Shown here piece by piece: positions 37,751 through 47,400 of a stretch of DNA of 64,000 nt. How positions within the stretch are numbered: position 1 is the stretch's first letter; each line of letters opens with the position of its first letter. The translations under genes were made by a program, and so were the position numbers. The notes under the pieces are model-generated. The model made no database searches, had not been told where the DNA came from, and was given only the letters and a program-made list of their open reading frames with translations. Source of the stretch: Streptococcus marimammalium DSM 18627 (lineage in GTDB: Bacteria > Bacillota > Bacilli > Lactobacillales > Streptococcaceae); the NCBI RefSeq assembly GCF_000380045.1, contig NZ_KB904357.1, positions 33,219 through 97,218 on the forward strand, in the 5' to 3' direction.

Positions 37751-38938
37751 ATGGATAAGAAACAAAATAAAGGCTTTTTTGGTGAGTTTGGTGGGAGTTT
37801 TGTCCCAGAACCCATTCAAGTATTGCTGGATGAGTTGGAAACTGCTTTTGAAACCTACAAGGATGATGAGGATTTTCAAAAGGAACTAGCCTACTATTTA
37901 AAAGATTATTCAGGGCGGGAGACGCCGCTTTATTATGCCCAGTCATTGAGCACAGCGCTTGGTGGGGCTAAGATTTACCTCAAACGTGAGGATTTGAATC
38001 ATTTGGGATCGCATAAGCTAAATAATGTCTTGGGGCAGATTCTTTTGGCGAAACGCATGGGGAAAACCCGTGTCATTGCTGAAACTGGGGCAGGGCAACA
38101 TGGCGTGGCAACGGCAGCTGCTGCAGCCAAATTTGGCATGGCTTGCGATGTTTATATGGGGGCTGAGGATATCAAGCGTCAACGCCTCAACGTTTTTCGG
38201 ATGGAGATGATGGGAGCGACGGTGCATGCGGTCACTGAAGGCACTCAAACCTTGAAAGAGGCGGTTGATGCGGCCTTTGGCGCGTGGATGGCAGACTTGG
38301 GAGCCTTTTATGTCTTGGGATCTGCTGTGGGCCCACATCCTTATCCAACCATGGTTCATGAATTTCAAAAAATCATCAGTCTTGAGTCAAGAAAACAGAT
38401 ATTAGAAAAGGAAGGACACTTGCCAGATGTGGTGATTGCTTGTATCGGCGGAGGCTCAAACGCTATCGGTGCTTTCTCGGAGTATATCGCTGATGAGGAG
38501 GTTGCTTTAATTGGTGTCGAAGCCGCGGGACAAGGCGTTGAGACAGATAAACATGCGGCAACCATGACTAAGGGAACCGTTGGTGTTGTCGATGGGATGA
38601 AGACTTATGTGCTCTTCCAAGAAGATGGCAAGATTGCTCCCGTTTACTCGATTTCTGCGGGACTAGACTACCCAGGTGTTGGCCCAGAACATGCTTACCT
38701 TAATTTCTCCGGACGAGTGAATTATGTGCCAATCACCGATGAAGAAGCCGTACAAGCGCTCCTCTTGTTGTCGAAAACCGAAGGCATCATCCCTGCGATT
38801 GAGAGCTCACACGCGCTCGCAGAAGCCATCAAACGAGCACCAAAAATGACCAAAGACCAAATCCTTATCGTCACTCTTTCCGGACGAGGCGACAAAGACG
38901 TTGCAGCCATTGCAGATTATTTAGACGAAAAGAAATGA
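37751..38938 (+). CDS. trpB: tryptophan synthase beta chain (orphan)
   Basis: PLP enzyme joining indole and serine to tryptophan, 395 residues. The PLP lysine lies in [15 protein letters not shown] near residue 87, and the phosphate loop is [12 protein letters not shown] near 232. It starts [13 protein letters not shown], as in TrpB1. AGGAGG precedes the ATG. There is no trpA or other trp gene in the window, so the likely use is scavenging indole. Its base composition is clearly more GC rich than the neighbouring genes (long stretches such as GCCGCTTTATTATGCCCAG), pointing to acquisition by transfer. Regulation is through the T-box upstream. No clear terminator was seen. Confidence 0.96.
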   Translation: MDKKQNKGFFGEFGGSFVPEPIQVLLDELETAFETYKDDEDFQKELAYYLKDYSGRETPLYYAQSLSTALGGAKIYLKREDLNHLGSHKLNNVLGQILLAKRMGKTRVIAETGAGQHGVATAAAAAKFGMACDVYMGAEDIKRQRLNVFRMEMMGATVHAVTEGTQTLKEAVDAAFGAWMADLGAFYVLGSAVGPHPYPTMVHEFQKIISLESRKQILEKEGHLPDVVIACIGGGSNAIGAFSEYIADEEVALIGVEAAGQGVETDKHAATMTKGTVGVVDGMKTYVLFQEDGKIAPVYSISAGLDYPGVGPEHAYLNFSGRVNYVPITDEEAVQALLLLSKTEGIIPAIESSHALAEAIKRAPKMTKDQILIVTLSGRGDKDVAAIADYLDEKK

Positions 38939-39022
38939 GTTTAGTTAATTTTTCATTATATGATAACTTTTCAAAAATATTCATGATATAATAAATAAAA
39001 AATATTTATTATGGAGATTACT

Positions 39023-39751
39023 ATGAATAAAACTTCTGGTATGAGAAACAAATCAGTTAATAATGATATACAAGTTAATGAATTAACTCAGGAAAAAATG
39101 TTGCAAATTTTGAATTGGTCTTATGATGCCACTTTGAATGGTTTACCAGGGCAGAAAAATATTGATGATTTAGTTGATGATTATTTATCAAAATACGATA
39201 AGGAAACTGCCATCAAAAAATTAGTTGATTTCCAAGTTAAAAAAGCTACTGTTTCAGGTTTCGTAACAGGATTTGGTGGACTACCGACCATGCCGATTAC
39301 TTTACCTGCTAACATTACGACAGTTATTTATTTCCAATTGAGGATGATAGCCGCTATTGCAAAAATAAGAGGCTATAATTTGAAAAGTGACCAAGTACAA
39401 ACAATTGTTTATACCACATTGGTTGGAAGCTCACTTGTTGATCTCTCTAAGAAAACAGGAATAGTTATTGGGAATAAGATGTTGACTAGCTTTGTCAAAA
39501 AAATTCCAGGGAAGATGCTAACAAAAATCAACCAAATAATCGGTTTTAGGTTGTTTACCAAGTTTGGTACAAAGGGAGTAATCAACATAGGGAAAATGGT
39601 TCCAGTTGTTGGTGGGGTAATAGGAGGCGCATTTGATATGGTAACAACACAAACCATTGCAAATGTTGCTAAAAAAACGTTTACTAATGTTGGAATAGAT
39701 ATTGGTGATGGAATAATTATTGATAAAAATGATTTAACTAGCATTGAATAA
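39023..39751 (+). CDS. EcsC-family protein
   Basis: 242 residues. The core GFGGLPTMPITLPANITTVI with YFQLRMIAAIAKIRGY is the EcsC-family signature, and glycine-rich hydrophobic stretches near the C-terminus (MVPVVGGVIGGAFDM) fit membrane contact. The start at 39023 has GGAG seven bases before it; a frame from 39011 would start at that site. A TATAAT lies at 38987-38992. Biochemical role is unknown for the family; members are found next to transporters and in defence islands. A HEPN-CBS gene follows 47 bases on. Confidence 0.8.
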   Translation: MNKTSGMRNKSVNNDIQVNELTQEKMLQILNWSYDATLNGLPGQKNIDDLVDDYLSKYDKETAIKKLVDFQVKKATVSGFVTGFGGLPTMPITLPANITTVIYFQLRMIAAIAKIRGYNLKSDQVQTIVYTTLVGSSLVDLSKKTGIVIGNKMLTSFVKKIPGKMLTKINQIIGFRLFTKFGTKGVINIGKMVPVVGGVIGGAFDMVTTQTIANVAKKTFTNVGIDIGDGIIIDKNDLTSIE

Positions 39752-39798
39752 GTATTTGTAGATTTTTCAAATTAATATATGAATAGAGGAGTATTTTG

Positions 39799-40530
39799 AT
39801 GGAAACCGGTGAATTTAATAGATTATACAATGAACTTGAACAATTATTAAAAAATCATTATGATTTGGATAAAACTATTCAAATGTCCTATGCTTTAAAT
39901 CGTGCAAAACAGGATAGAAAAAATAATCCAATTAAGAATAACTGGGAAACTATATCAATTATTAAAGATTTGAGAAATATTATAATTCATGGAACAAATA
40001 TCAAAATCGAGGAAGTCGCTCACCCTTCGGAGCATCTAATTCTAATTTTAAAAAAAATAATTAATTACTACAAAAATCCAAAATCAATTCGTAAATTTCT
40101 GATTGAGCAAAAAAATTATGGTGTAAAAAGTTTTCAAGTAAATGATAATTTAAAATCTGTTTTAGAATTTGTAAATAGATTTAAATATTCTCAATTTCCG
40201 TTGTTTGATTCAGAAAATTTTTTAGGAATGATATCTGATAATGGAATTACAAATTGGTTAGCAAATTCATTAGATGCAGATTCTACAATTTTAGAAAATT
40301 TAGAAGATGTACTTTTATCTGAGATATTTAAATTTGAAGAAACACAATCTAATGTTTGTAAAATTTATAAAGAAGATAATATTTTTAATTTAATAGATAT
40401 ATTTTCAAAAGAAGAAGTGGATGTTGTTTTAATATGTGAAAAGAAAAACTGTGATATTAAAAAAACTACTGATATTTTTGGAATTATAACAATTTTTGAC
40501 TTAAAAGAATTATACAAAGAGTTAAAGTGA
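39799..40530 (+). CDS. HEPN-CBS domain protein
   Basis: 243 residues. The first 75 residues are helical and hold LRNIIIHG, which fits the HEPN R-X4-H motif (R59, H64) of ribonuclease or structural HEPN domains. From about residue 115 the sequence YGVKSFQVNDNLKSVLEF, QFPLFDSENFLGMISDNGI and the later ...FGIITIFDLKELYKEL are the two halves of a CBS pair, which often bind adenine nucleotides. GAGGAG precedes the ATG. It is AT rich like its neighbours and ends at a strong terminator. Whether the HEPN domain is an active RNase is not known. Confidence 0.72.
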   Translation: METGEFNRLYNELEQLLKNHYDLDKTIQMSYALNRAKQDRKNNPIKNNWETISIIKDLRNIIIHGTNIKIEEVAHPSEHLILILKKIINYYKNPKSIRKFLIEQKNYGVKSFQVNDNLKSVLEFVNRFKYSQFPLFDSENFLGMISDNGITNWLANSLDADSTILENLEDVLLSEIFKFEETQSNVCKIYKEDNIFNLIDIFSKEEVDVVLICEKKNCDIKKTTDIFGIITIFDLKELYKELK

Positions 40531-40568
40531 TATAATAATTTCTGTTATTTTCAAAAAAAGTAAATTTA

Positions 40569-40594
40569 GACGATAGTTTTCTATCGTCTTTTTA
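40569..40594 (+). terminator. terminator after the HEPN-CBS gene
   Basis: GACGATAG pairs with CTATCGTC around TTTT, then five Ts. Confidence 0.92.
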
Positions 40595-40735
40595 TTCATT
40601 TTTCATCAATTTCAAGACCAAATGATTTACAAATAATTCAGAATAAGGTAGGATAGAGACTCAAAAAACATCATTTTCAAAAATAGTAATATTTTTTACT
40701 GAAATTTTTTGATAATGATAGAAAATGAGGTTGAA

Positions 40736-41968
40736 ATGAAAAGAGTAGTTAATTCATATCGGTCATCATTGATTCTTTTGGCATCAATGATTTTAGGTGG
40801 TTTGCTTGGTTTTGTTTGGGGACCTGAGGCTTCTAAGCTACAGCCTATTGCAGATACTTTTTTAAATCTGCTATACTGTAGTGTGGTGCCTTTAGTCTTT
40901 TTCTCTCTATCTTCAGCAATTGCAAAGATGCAAAACTTATCCAAATTGGTTAAGATTATGGGGAGCTTTTTCTTGTTAACATTTGCAACAGGAATTATCT
41001 CAAGTCTATTTATGTTATTATCAACCTTTTTGGTTAATCCTTCTTCGGGGGTGAGTATTGCCTTAAATGAATCAGTTGATACAAGTGATAGTAATCTCAA
41101 TATTCTTGGGATGTTTACGGTCAATGATTTTCCTAATCTTTTTTCAAGAAATCACTTGATGGCACTCATTGTTTTTACCATTATTTTTGCGATTGGGCTC
41201 ATCCAAGTTGGTGAAAAAGGCAAACCAGTTGTTGCTTTGATGGAGACATTGACTGATGTTATTGTTAAGGTGATTGGCATCATTATGAAGCTAGCGCCGT
41301 TAGGATTAGGAGCCTACTTTGCTATCTTGATTGGTACTAACGGTAGTGAGGTGATTGGTTCGCTTTCAAAAGCGGTTGGCTTATATTTAGTGGTTCTTGT
41401 TATTTATTTTATCTTTTCACAAACCTTTGCAGCTTATGTATCAGCTGGTTTTTGGGGTGTTAAAAAATGGTGGAGTACTTGTATTCCAGTCTTATTAACA
41501 GCTCTTGGAACAAGTTCTTCTGCAGCATCAATACCTGTAAACTTAGATCACGCAAAAAAAATTGGGATTTCTGATGAGATAGCTGACCTTGTGATTCCTT
41601 TAGGAGCCACACTTCATAAGGATGGCGCATGTTTGATTCAGATTGTAAAAATTGTTGTCTTATCATCACTGTTTAACATTGACTTTTTTACGCCACAACA
41701 TCTCTTTATGGCAGTCTTAATTTCTGTGATGGCATCAATAGTTGTCGGTGGTATTCCTGGTGGCGGTTATGTGGCTGAAATTTTCATCATTTCTGCCTTT
41801 GGTTTTCCGGCCGAAGCTATTCCAATCATGGTATTACTAGGAACAGTTACTGATGCACCTGCTACAGCTTTAAATGTGACTGGAGATACTGGTCTAGCTA
41901 TGATGATTGCTAGGATTGTTGATGGGAAAAACTGGATGATAAAAAAAGAACAGACAAAAACACTTTAA
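40736..41968 (+). CDS. dicarboxylate/amino acid:cation symporter (DAACS)
   Basis: 410 residues, membrane protein of the GltP/SstT family. The serine-rich HP1 loop GTSSSAASIPV is near 262 and the substrate/Na+ site TDAPATALNVTGD near 378, with the HP2 loop GIPGGGYVAE in between. The start at 40736 (GAGG before it) is preferred to the longer frame from 40709. The exact substrate (glutamate, aspartate, serine or threonine) cannot be read off. It is a single gene. Confidence 0.9.
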   Translation: MKRVVNSYRSSLILLASMILGGLLGFVWGPEASKLQPIADTFLNLLYCSVVPLVFFSLSSAIAKMQNLSKLVKIMGSFFLLTFATGIISSLFMLLSTFLVNPSSGVSIALNESVDTSDSNLNILGMFTVNDFPNLFSRNHLMALIVFTIIFAIGLIQVGEKGKPVVALMETLTDVIVKVIGIIMKLAPLGLGAYFAILIGTNGSEVIGSLSKAVGLYLVVLVIYFIFSQTFAAYVSAGFWGVKKWWSTCIPVLLTALGTSSSAASIPVNLDHAKKIGISDEIADLVIPLGATLHKDGACLIQIVKIVVLSSLFNIDFFTPQHLFMAVLISVMASIVVGGIPGGGYVAEIFIISAFGFPAEAIPIMVLLGTVTDAPATALNVTGDTGLAMMIARIVDGKNWMIKKEQTKTL

Positions 41969-42367
41969 AACTGATATTGCTTCTTTGTTTTGGGGGTGCT
42001 ATTAATGGTGGTTGGTTTGACTCAAATCTTACTTTTCCATCAATGATTACTAAGATTTTTGGTGGTTTTGGTTAGTTTACTAACAATGGGCAGCTCTTTT
42101 TAGAAAATTTTAGTTTTTAAGACAGTTTCAGGGGAAAAATTCTTTTTATCGGCGGTTATTTTTGAAGAAAAGTCTCTTGGTCTGCCAACAGAAACTTGAG
42201 ATGTTGAGCGTTAGAAACAATTATTGTTTTTAATATAGAGTCATCATGTTACACTTCATACGGCAATATTTCAGTATAATGATAATATTTTAATCTTTTT
42301 GATTTTAAAATAGCAATTCTTAGAAAAAAACGGTATCATAGCCCTTACCATTAAAGGAGTAAACAAA
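41969..42367 (+). other. 399-base gap with a degenerate coding remnant
   Basis: No intact gene. One frame reads LCFGGAINGGWFDSNLTF for a while and another KTVSGEKFFLSAV near 42120-42165, both quickly closed by stops, which suggests a decayed gene that was not recognised. A TATAAT-like box (near 42275) may serve the next gene. Confidence 0.35.
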
Positions 42368-42742
42368 ATGAAAAAAATAATAGGAATTTATGATGCCAAT
42401 GCAGGTTTAGTTGGCGAATTTAAATATGTTTTTGAAAAAGTATTTTATAAAAAGCATTGTGCTCTCTGTGATATTACTCATGGCCTTTCATTTACAGCTA
42501 AAAAAGAGTGGCTCAATCAAGTAGAAACATTTCCCTTGCCTATAGAAACATTTCACCTCAATGAAATAGATCAAGATCTTAAGAAATTTGTTGATAAACA
42601 AACACCTTGTATCGTTTATAGTGATGGTGATTGTCAAAAAATCATTATGACAAATGAAGAGCTCTCTTCTTTTTCCAAAGAACCAGATCACTTTTTTAAG
42701 CAGTTAACTAGATGTTTGACTAAAGAGGGTCTTATCCCATAA
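42368..42742 (+). CDS. small conserved-looking protein with HCALC motif
   Basis: 124 residues, soluble. Begins KKIIGIYDANAGLVGEF and contains KHCALCDITHGL near residues 34-45, a C-x2-C pair that could bind metal or form a disulfide, and further cysteines near PCIVYSDGDCQ and TRCL. AAAGGAG precedes the ATG. The family was not recognised. It lies back to back with the Har-like flavoenzyme across a shared terminator. A redox or metal role would be only a guess. Confidence 0.6.
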   Translation: MKKIIGIYDANAGLVGEFKYVFEKVFYKKHCALCDITHGLSFTAKKEWLNQVETFPLPIETFHLNEIDQDLKKFVDKQTPCIVYSDGDCQKIIMTNEELSSFSKEPDHFFKQLTRCLTKEGLIP

Positions 42743-42872
42743 AAGTGCTTAATCATTTGTTATTTAAGCAGATGATTTTGGTATCTTGTTTCTCTAGTAT
42801 TCATTTGAGTTAAAAAAGATTAAATTTGATGTTTGTTTTCATTTAAGATGGTCAGTACTGATAAAATTGAAA

Positions 42873-42905
42873 AAAGAGGCTAGAACAAAAAGTTCTAGCC
42901 TCTTT
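42873..42905. terminator. bidirectional terminator
   Basis: AAAGAGGCTAGAAC pairs with GTTCTAGCCTCTTT around AAAAA. It serves the HCALC gene and the flavoenzyme. A similar stem (AAAAGAGGCTAG/CTAGCCTCTTTTT) follows the protease gene at 50052. Confidence 0.92.
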
Positions 42906-42908
42906 CTC

Positions 42909-44225
42909 TTAAAAATTAAAGACGTTATTCAAGTTTTCTGACATCGTCGGATGAGTAAAGATTTGGTTTTTAATATAGGTATATGGAATATCGTGATCCA
43001 TTGCCATTTTGAGAAGATTGATGATTTCGTGCGCGGCTTCACTAAAGATAGTTGCTCCTAAAATAGCGTCTGTCTCTTTATTGACAATCACTTTCATTAA
43101 TCCTCTATAGTCATTGGTAATATATGCTCTTAGCGTATTTTTAATTTTTAGACTATTAGTTTTATAAGGCAATTTTTGTTTCTTTGCCATTTTTTCAGTT
43201 AATCCAATGCTAGCTAAGGTTGGTTTGATAAAAGTAGCAGTTGGTATGTTTTGACGTTTAGATAGACTAAATTGATTATCTCCCATCAAGTGACTATAAA
43301 CAATACGATAATCATCATATGAGATATAGGTAAATTGCATTTCGCCACGAACATCACCAAGAGCGTAGATATTTTCAACAGTTGTTTGACAATAGTCATC
43401 AACTTTAATGCCACCTCTTTCAGTTAGTTTAATATCAGTATTCTCAAGTCCAAGACCATCCGTATTTGGGACACGTCCAGCGGCATACATGACCACATCA
43501 AATAGATGGGCTTTACCATCTACGGTTAAAAGAACTTGTTCTCCTTGGTTTTTGACAGATTCGACACTTGCGTTAAACTGAAAGTTTACGCCATCTTCTT
43601 CCAGATATGATTGTGCTAATTCTGAAAATTCTTCATCCATTTGACTTAAAATATGATTACCATGCTCAAAAATAGATACTTTTGTTCCCATTTGACTAAA
43701 GAGGTGAGCCATTTCAAGACCAATATTTCCACCACCGATAATACCTAAGGTCTTAGGTTGTTCTTTAAGTTTTTGTAGTCCTGTGCTGTCAACGACATTT
43801 TTAGTCTCTAAAAGCCCTTTTATTGGTAAAATTCTCGATTTAGCTCCAGTGTTGATAATAATGATATCAGCAGTGACTTGAATGGTATCATTTTCTGAAG
43901 TGAGTTCGACCACTTTATTTGAAATGAATCTTGCTTTAGCAAGATATAAATCCATCCCAGAGTTGCGTACATTGTTAGCACTACCCTCACGAAAAATAGA
44001 GGTAACTTTATTTTTTCTTGCCATAACATCTTCAAAGTTATGATGTTGAAGTGCATCAGAAATCATGATTTTGGTCGGCACACAACCAATATTTATACAG
44101 CTTCCTCCATACATCATTGAATCTTGTTCAACAATGGCTGCGGTTTTACCTTGTTCAACCATTTGACTAGCTAAAGGCCTACCTGCTTGGCCAAAGCCGA
44201 TAATGAGAAAATTATAATGTTTCAT
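42909..44225 (-). CDS. har: FAD disulfide oxidoreductase, RclA/Har-like
   Basis: 438 residues. FAD fold NFLIIGFGQAGRPLAS at the N-terminus, redox disulfide GGSCINIGCVPTK near 41-53, NAD(P) fold LGIIGGGNIGLEMAH near 165, FAD-binding IYALGDVRGE near 296 and C-terminal dimer segment FTHPTMSENL. Length and motifs match the streptococcal RclA homologue Har, which reduces hypothiocyanous acid made by host peroxidases. AAAGGAA precedes the ATG. It is a single gene divergent from the M26 protease. Other pyridine-nucleotide disulfide reductases (mercuric-reductase-like) are the alternative. Confidence 0.85.
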   Translation of the reverse strand: MKHYNFLIIGFGQAGRPLASQMVEQGKTAAIVEQDSMMYGGSCINIGCVPTKIMISDALQHHNFEDVMARKNKVTSIFREGSANNVRNSGMDLYLAKARFISNKVVELTSENDTIQVTADIIIINTGAKSRILPIKGLLETKNVVDSTGLQKLKEQPKTLGIIGGGNIGLEMAHLFSQMGTKVSIFEHGNHILSQMDEEFSELAQSYLEEDGVNFQFNASVESVKNQGEQVLLTVDGKAHLFDVVMYAAGRVPNTDGLGLENTDIKLTERGGIKVDDYCQTTVENIYALGDVRGEMQFTYISYDDYRIVYSHLMGDNQFSLSKRQNIPTATFIKPTLASIGLTEKMAKKQKLPYKTNSLKIKNTLRAYITNDYRGLMKVIVNKETDAILGATIFSEAAHEIINLLKMAMDHDIPYTYIKNQIFTHPTMSENLNNVFNF

Positions 44226-44431
44226 TAATTTTATTCCTTTCTTATTGCTTTCTTCATCATATCACCATCAAAAGGAAATAACAACTATCTGCTATGTTAT
44301 ACAAACAGTAGATTATTATTGTAAGTATTAAATCTAAATGTTAAATATTATCAGGTTATTTGACTTTTATTTTAAACTATTTTTTTGTAAAATAAAAAAT
44401 ATTGACTTTTCATTTTACAAGTGAAAAAATA

Positions 44432-47400
44432 ATGAACTTTAGATTGGAAAAATTCATAATGATGACGACAAATCTCTCTTATCAGAAGGTTTTAAATTAT
44501 GCGATTAGAAAATTAAGTGTCGGTATTGGTTCAGTGATTATTGGGGCCACTTTTTTAGGGGCGACACCAATTTTGGCAGATCAACACCAAGCCAAAGTAA
44601 CATATGGTTATGTTTTAGAGTCCGAACTATCCTCAGATGAGCTTTCTTTAATCCAAAAAGGGACTCCAAGGGATAATATTGCTGAAGAAACGACCATTTA
44701 CTTGGTGTATTCACCTGATAAAAGAACAACTCTGCCAAAAACCAATGACAAGTCTTTGTTTACCTATAGTTTTTTGGGTGGGTTATCGCTACTGGTTGTA
44801 GGGGTAACAGTAAAGAGAAATAAAAAATTAGGTAAAGGGAGATTGCCGTATTTACTAATGGTTACAAGTGTCTTTTTCGTACCTACTGGTATGACAGTAT
44901 CATCCATAGAAGTGGGTGCGCTTAGTCATTACCATCAAGAATTACAAGCTGGCCAAGTCTTTGAGACAGCTGATATTGTGCTTAATATTCCCAATCATTA
45001 TTATATTGGCTTTATTGAAGTAAAAAATGATGTTTCTAAGTCAGTGATAAATCAAGAGATAAGCAACATTTCTTTGAAAGAAGAGAAAAAAGCGGAGATT
45101 TCACATCCATCAAGTGCTCCAATAGTTGAAGATAGAGCTATCAATTTTGAAGTGCCCTCAGATGCTCCAACAGTAGTTTTAGAAGAAGCACAGATAATAG
45201 AGACCCATCCTTCAACAGCACCAATAGTTGAAGATAGAACTATCAATTTTGAAGTGCCTTCAGATGCTCCAACAACCAGTTTGGAAGCCTCCCAGATAAT
45301 AGAGACCCATCCTTCAACAGCACCAATAGTTGAAGATAGAGCTATCAATTTTGAGGTGCCTTCAGAAGCTCCGACAGTCAGTTTGGAAGAAGCACAGATA
45401 ATAGAGACCCACCCTTCAACAGCACCAATTGTTGAAGACACAGCTATCAGTTTTGAAGTGCCTTTAGAAGCTCCGACAGTCAGTTTGGAAGAAGCACAGA
45501 TAATAGAGTCACATCCTTCAACAGCTCCAATAGTTGAAGACACAGCTATCAGTTTTGAAGTGCCTTCAGATGTTCCAACAGTCAGTTTGGAAGAAGCACA
45601 GATAATAGAGGCCCACCCTTCAACAGCTCCAATAGTTGAAGACACAGCTATCAATTTTGAAGTGCCCTCAGATGCTCCAAAAGTAGTTTTAGAAGAAGCA
45701 CGAACAGTAACTGAGACTAGTCAGGAAACGTTGGTTTTTGAGACACATTATATAGCTGATGACAGTTTGGAATATGGTCAAGTTCAACCTCAAAGTCAAG
45801 GTGTTACAGGTTCTATTGTAACGACTATAACTTATTTGGTAGAAGATGGAAATAGAGGTATTGAATTAAGCCAAGAAAGTCAAACAACAGCACCTATTAA
45901 TGCTCTTATCAAAATTGGTACCAAACCATTTGAAGAAACAGAGATTATTACTGACAATGGTGTGCGTTATCAAGTGACTTATCAAACCACTTATCAGGTT
46001 AATGAAAAAACAGGAGAGGTTACATCACAAAGGCAAGAAATTGCAAGAAAACAATTAGAAAATCTCAAAAAAGAAAAGCCAATGGTTACGGTGAGTCAAA
46101 TAGTGACTAATGATGATGAACAATCGCTTGTTATCACTTATGACAAAGAAGATCCTGATACAAGCTTTAAAAAACTAAAAGTAAGTGTTAAAGAAGGCAG
46201 TCAGGTGATTAAACAAGTCGAGTCTCAATTGGAAAATCGAACACTTCAACTAGATGGTTTAAAACCTTATACGACTTATCAAATAGAAACAACTGTTGTC
46301 TATAATACTGGCACAGGTGATGTTGAAGAAATATTAGAGCCCAAACAAGAAGTTGAATTTATTCCTAAGAAAATAGAATTTCGTTCTATCAAAAAGGCAG
46401 AGTTATTTCAATTAGATGATAATCACCGCTTAAAACGTGTCACAGGATTAGAAGAGGCACCAGCAGATGCTAGCTCTTATCTCGTGAAATTAACGACTGA
46501 TTATGACAGTGCTTTGTTACCTGTTGCTAAATTTACAGAGGTTGATGGATATATAGAAGGACTAATCGATCATCCTCGTTTGGTATCGTTTGCTTCAGAT
46601 AATATTAGTGTGACAGATGGTTTTCGGATTAAGGTAGATAAAATTACTACAGGAAATGGTATCTACACGGACTTTAATCAATTGATAAATGATATGACAC
46701 AAAACCCTTCTGGTCACTTCAAATTGGGAAGTGATCTTTATGCTACACCTACAGAAGGGCCTGCTTACATCCTTTCCAATTTTTCTGGAAATCTTTCAAG
46801 TGTTGCTGGTAAACATTACACGATTTATCATTTGAATAAACCATTATTTAATCGCTTGGAGGGAGCTAGAGTTGAAAATATTTCATTAAAAGAAGTTAAT
46901 ATCACTTCGCAAGCAGACACAGCCAGTTTAGCTTTATGGGCCAACAATGCTAGTATTAACCGTGTTTTTGTTGATGGAAAACTAACTTATGACCCAAACA
47001 ACTCTAACACCCATCAGATAGGTGGCTTAGTCGCAACGCTTGCTGGTTCTACCGTCGATTCTTCCTATGTTAATTTGTCGATTACAGCAAGAGACCGTGC
47101 CAATAACAATGTTGCTGGCCTTGTAGCCAGGGCAAATTCATACTTTGCAACTTCTCATTTGACTAATAACGTTGTTGCTGGTGAGATTAAAACGGGTAAT
47201 CAGTCTAAAAAAGCAGCTCTTCTTGCTTTCAATTTTGGTTCAACTCAAATTGATAATAATATTAGTAGTATGTTTATTGACATGCTGGGCAGTGGCATTA
47301 CCGGTTTAAATAATAAACGAGTGGGTGATGGTCAAAATGGTAGCATCACTCAAGAACAATTTAATGACAGACTAAAAGCGCTTGGTGTCCTAACGAAAAA

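Noticed and set aside
30416-40530. Prophage or integrative element
   Set aside because: No integrase, recombinase, attachment repeat or phage structural gene was seen; the region is an accessory island of unclear mobility.
45052-45654. A 200-codon minus-strand frame with six repeated blocks
   Set aside because: It is the complement of the 102-bp repeats in the protease gene, kept open by the repeat composition.
45098-45709. Possible CRISPR array
   Set aside because: The repeats are 102 bp, contiguous without spacers and translate into a regular protein stalk.
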